In this document: positions 63,961 through 64,000 of the stretch, piece after piece
How positions within the stretch are numbered: the stretch's first letter is position 1
How the letters are laid out: each line of letters begins with the position of its first letter
Source: Glandiceps talaboti
Taxonomy: Eukaryota > Hemichordata > Enteropneusta > Spengelidae
NCBI RefSeq assembly: GCF_964340395.1
Contig: NC_135564.1
Coordinates: 20,978,402-21,042,401, forward strand
DNA: 64,000 bases
Direction: 5' to 3'
Notes under the pieces: model-generated
Told to the model about the DNA's origin: nothing
Seen by the model: only the letters and a program-made list of their open reading frames with translations
Databases searched by the model: none
Translations under genes and position numbers: made by a program

Positions 63961-64000
63961 TTTTCCGCCTTGTCACAGTATGATTTAAGCGTAAAAGGTC
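63961..64000 (-). CDS. Candidate exon 3' end at the right edge of the window
   Basis: The strong donor AAAA|gtaagt ends a possible exon at 63961. The frame that finishes in phase 2 is open to the window edge and reads SYCDKAE near the junction. This phase matches the phase 2 acceptor proposed at 63704. Only 40 bp are visible, so the call rests on the donor and the phase agreement. Confidence 0.3.

Overview
This is eukaryotic nuclear DNA, most likely from a marine invertebrate animal. It is AT-rich, carries long (TA)n and (TATC)n microsatellites and short non-autonomous transposon remnants, and its coding sequence is split by GT-AG introns. I cannot name the species. I see no bacterial gene organisation, RNA gene, CRISPR array, promoter or polyadenylation site I would defend.

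The window is dominated by one minus-strand gene, or possibly a chain of related genes, for a gigantic mucin-like protein rich in Pro, Thr and Ser. In transcription order (right to left) I propose these exons: an edge exon (64000-63961), a candidate exon (63704-63571), a lysozyme-like exon (63479-63246), a short Thr/acidic exon (62704-62588), giant repeat exon B (about 61184-27975, 33.2 kb, about 11,070 codons), an FTGST exon (27330-27154), a short exon (23871-23770), giant repeat exon A (about 23499-8026, 15.5 kb, about 5,158 codons), a second FTGST exon (5121-4807), a second short exon (2212-2120), and a third repeat exon starting at 710 and running off the left edge. From 63479 leftward every proposed junction is phase 1 and most donors follow a Glu-Gly codon pair. 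Both gene ends lie outside the window.

The repeats are organised at three scales. The basic unit is 75 bp (25 residues), with a 66 bp (22-residue) variant in array A. These are grouped into higher-order blocks of 0.7 to 5.8 kb. Above that, a module of FTGST exon, short exon and repeat exon occurs twice about 22 kb apart, with matching introns. Arrays A and B are homologous but have been homogenised to different subtypes (PLSTD versus PYSTE). The edges of A keep the B subtype.

The most interesting inference is functional. A domain resembling the C-terminal half of phage/pesticin-type lysozymes lies directly upstream of the giant mucin-like region, in the same strand and phase. The product could be an enzyme, or an enzyme-derived binding module, tethered to an enormous O-glycosylated stalk. 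This depends on the exon chain being one transcript, which only RNA evidence can settle.

The long plus-strand reading frames opposite the arrays are antisense echoes of the 25-residue periodicity and are not annotated as genes.
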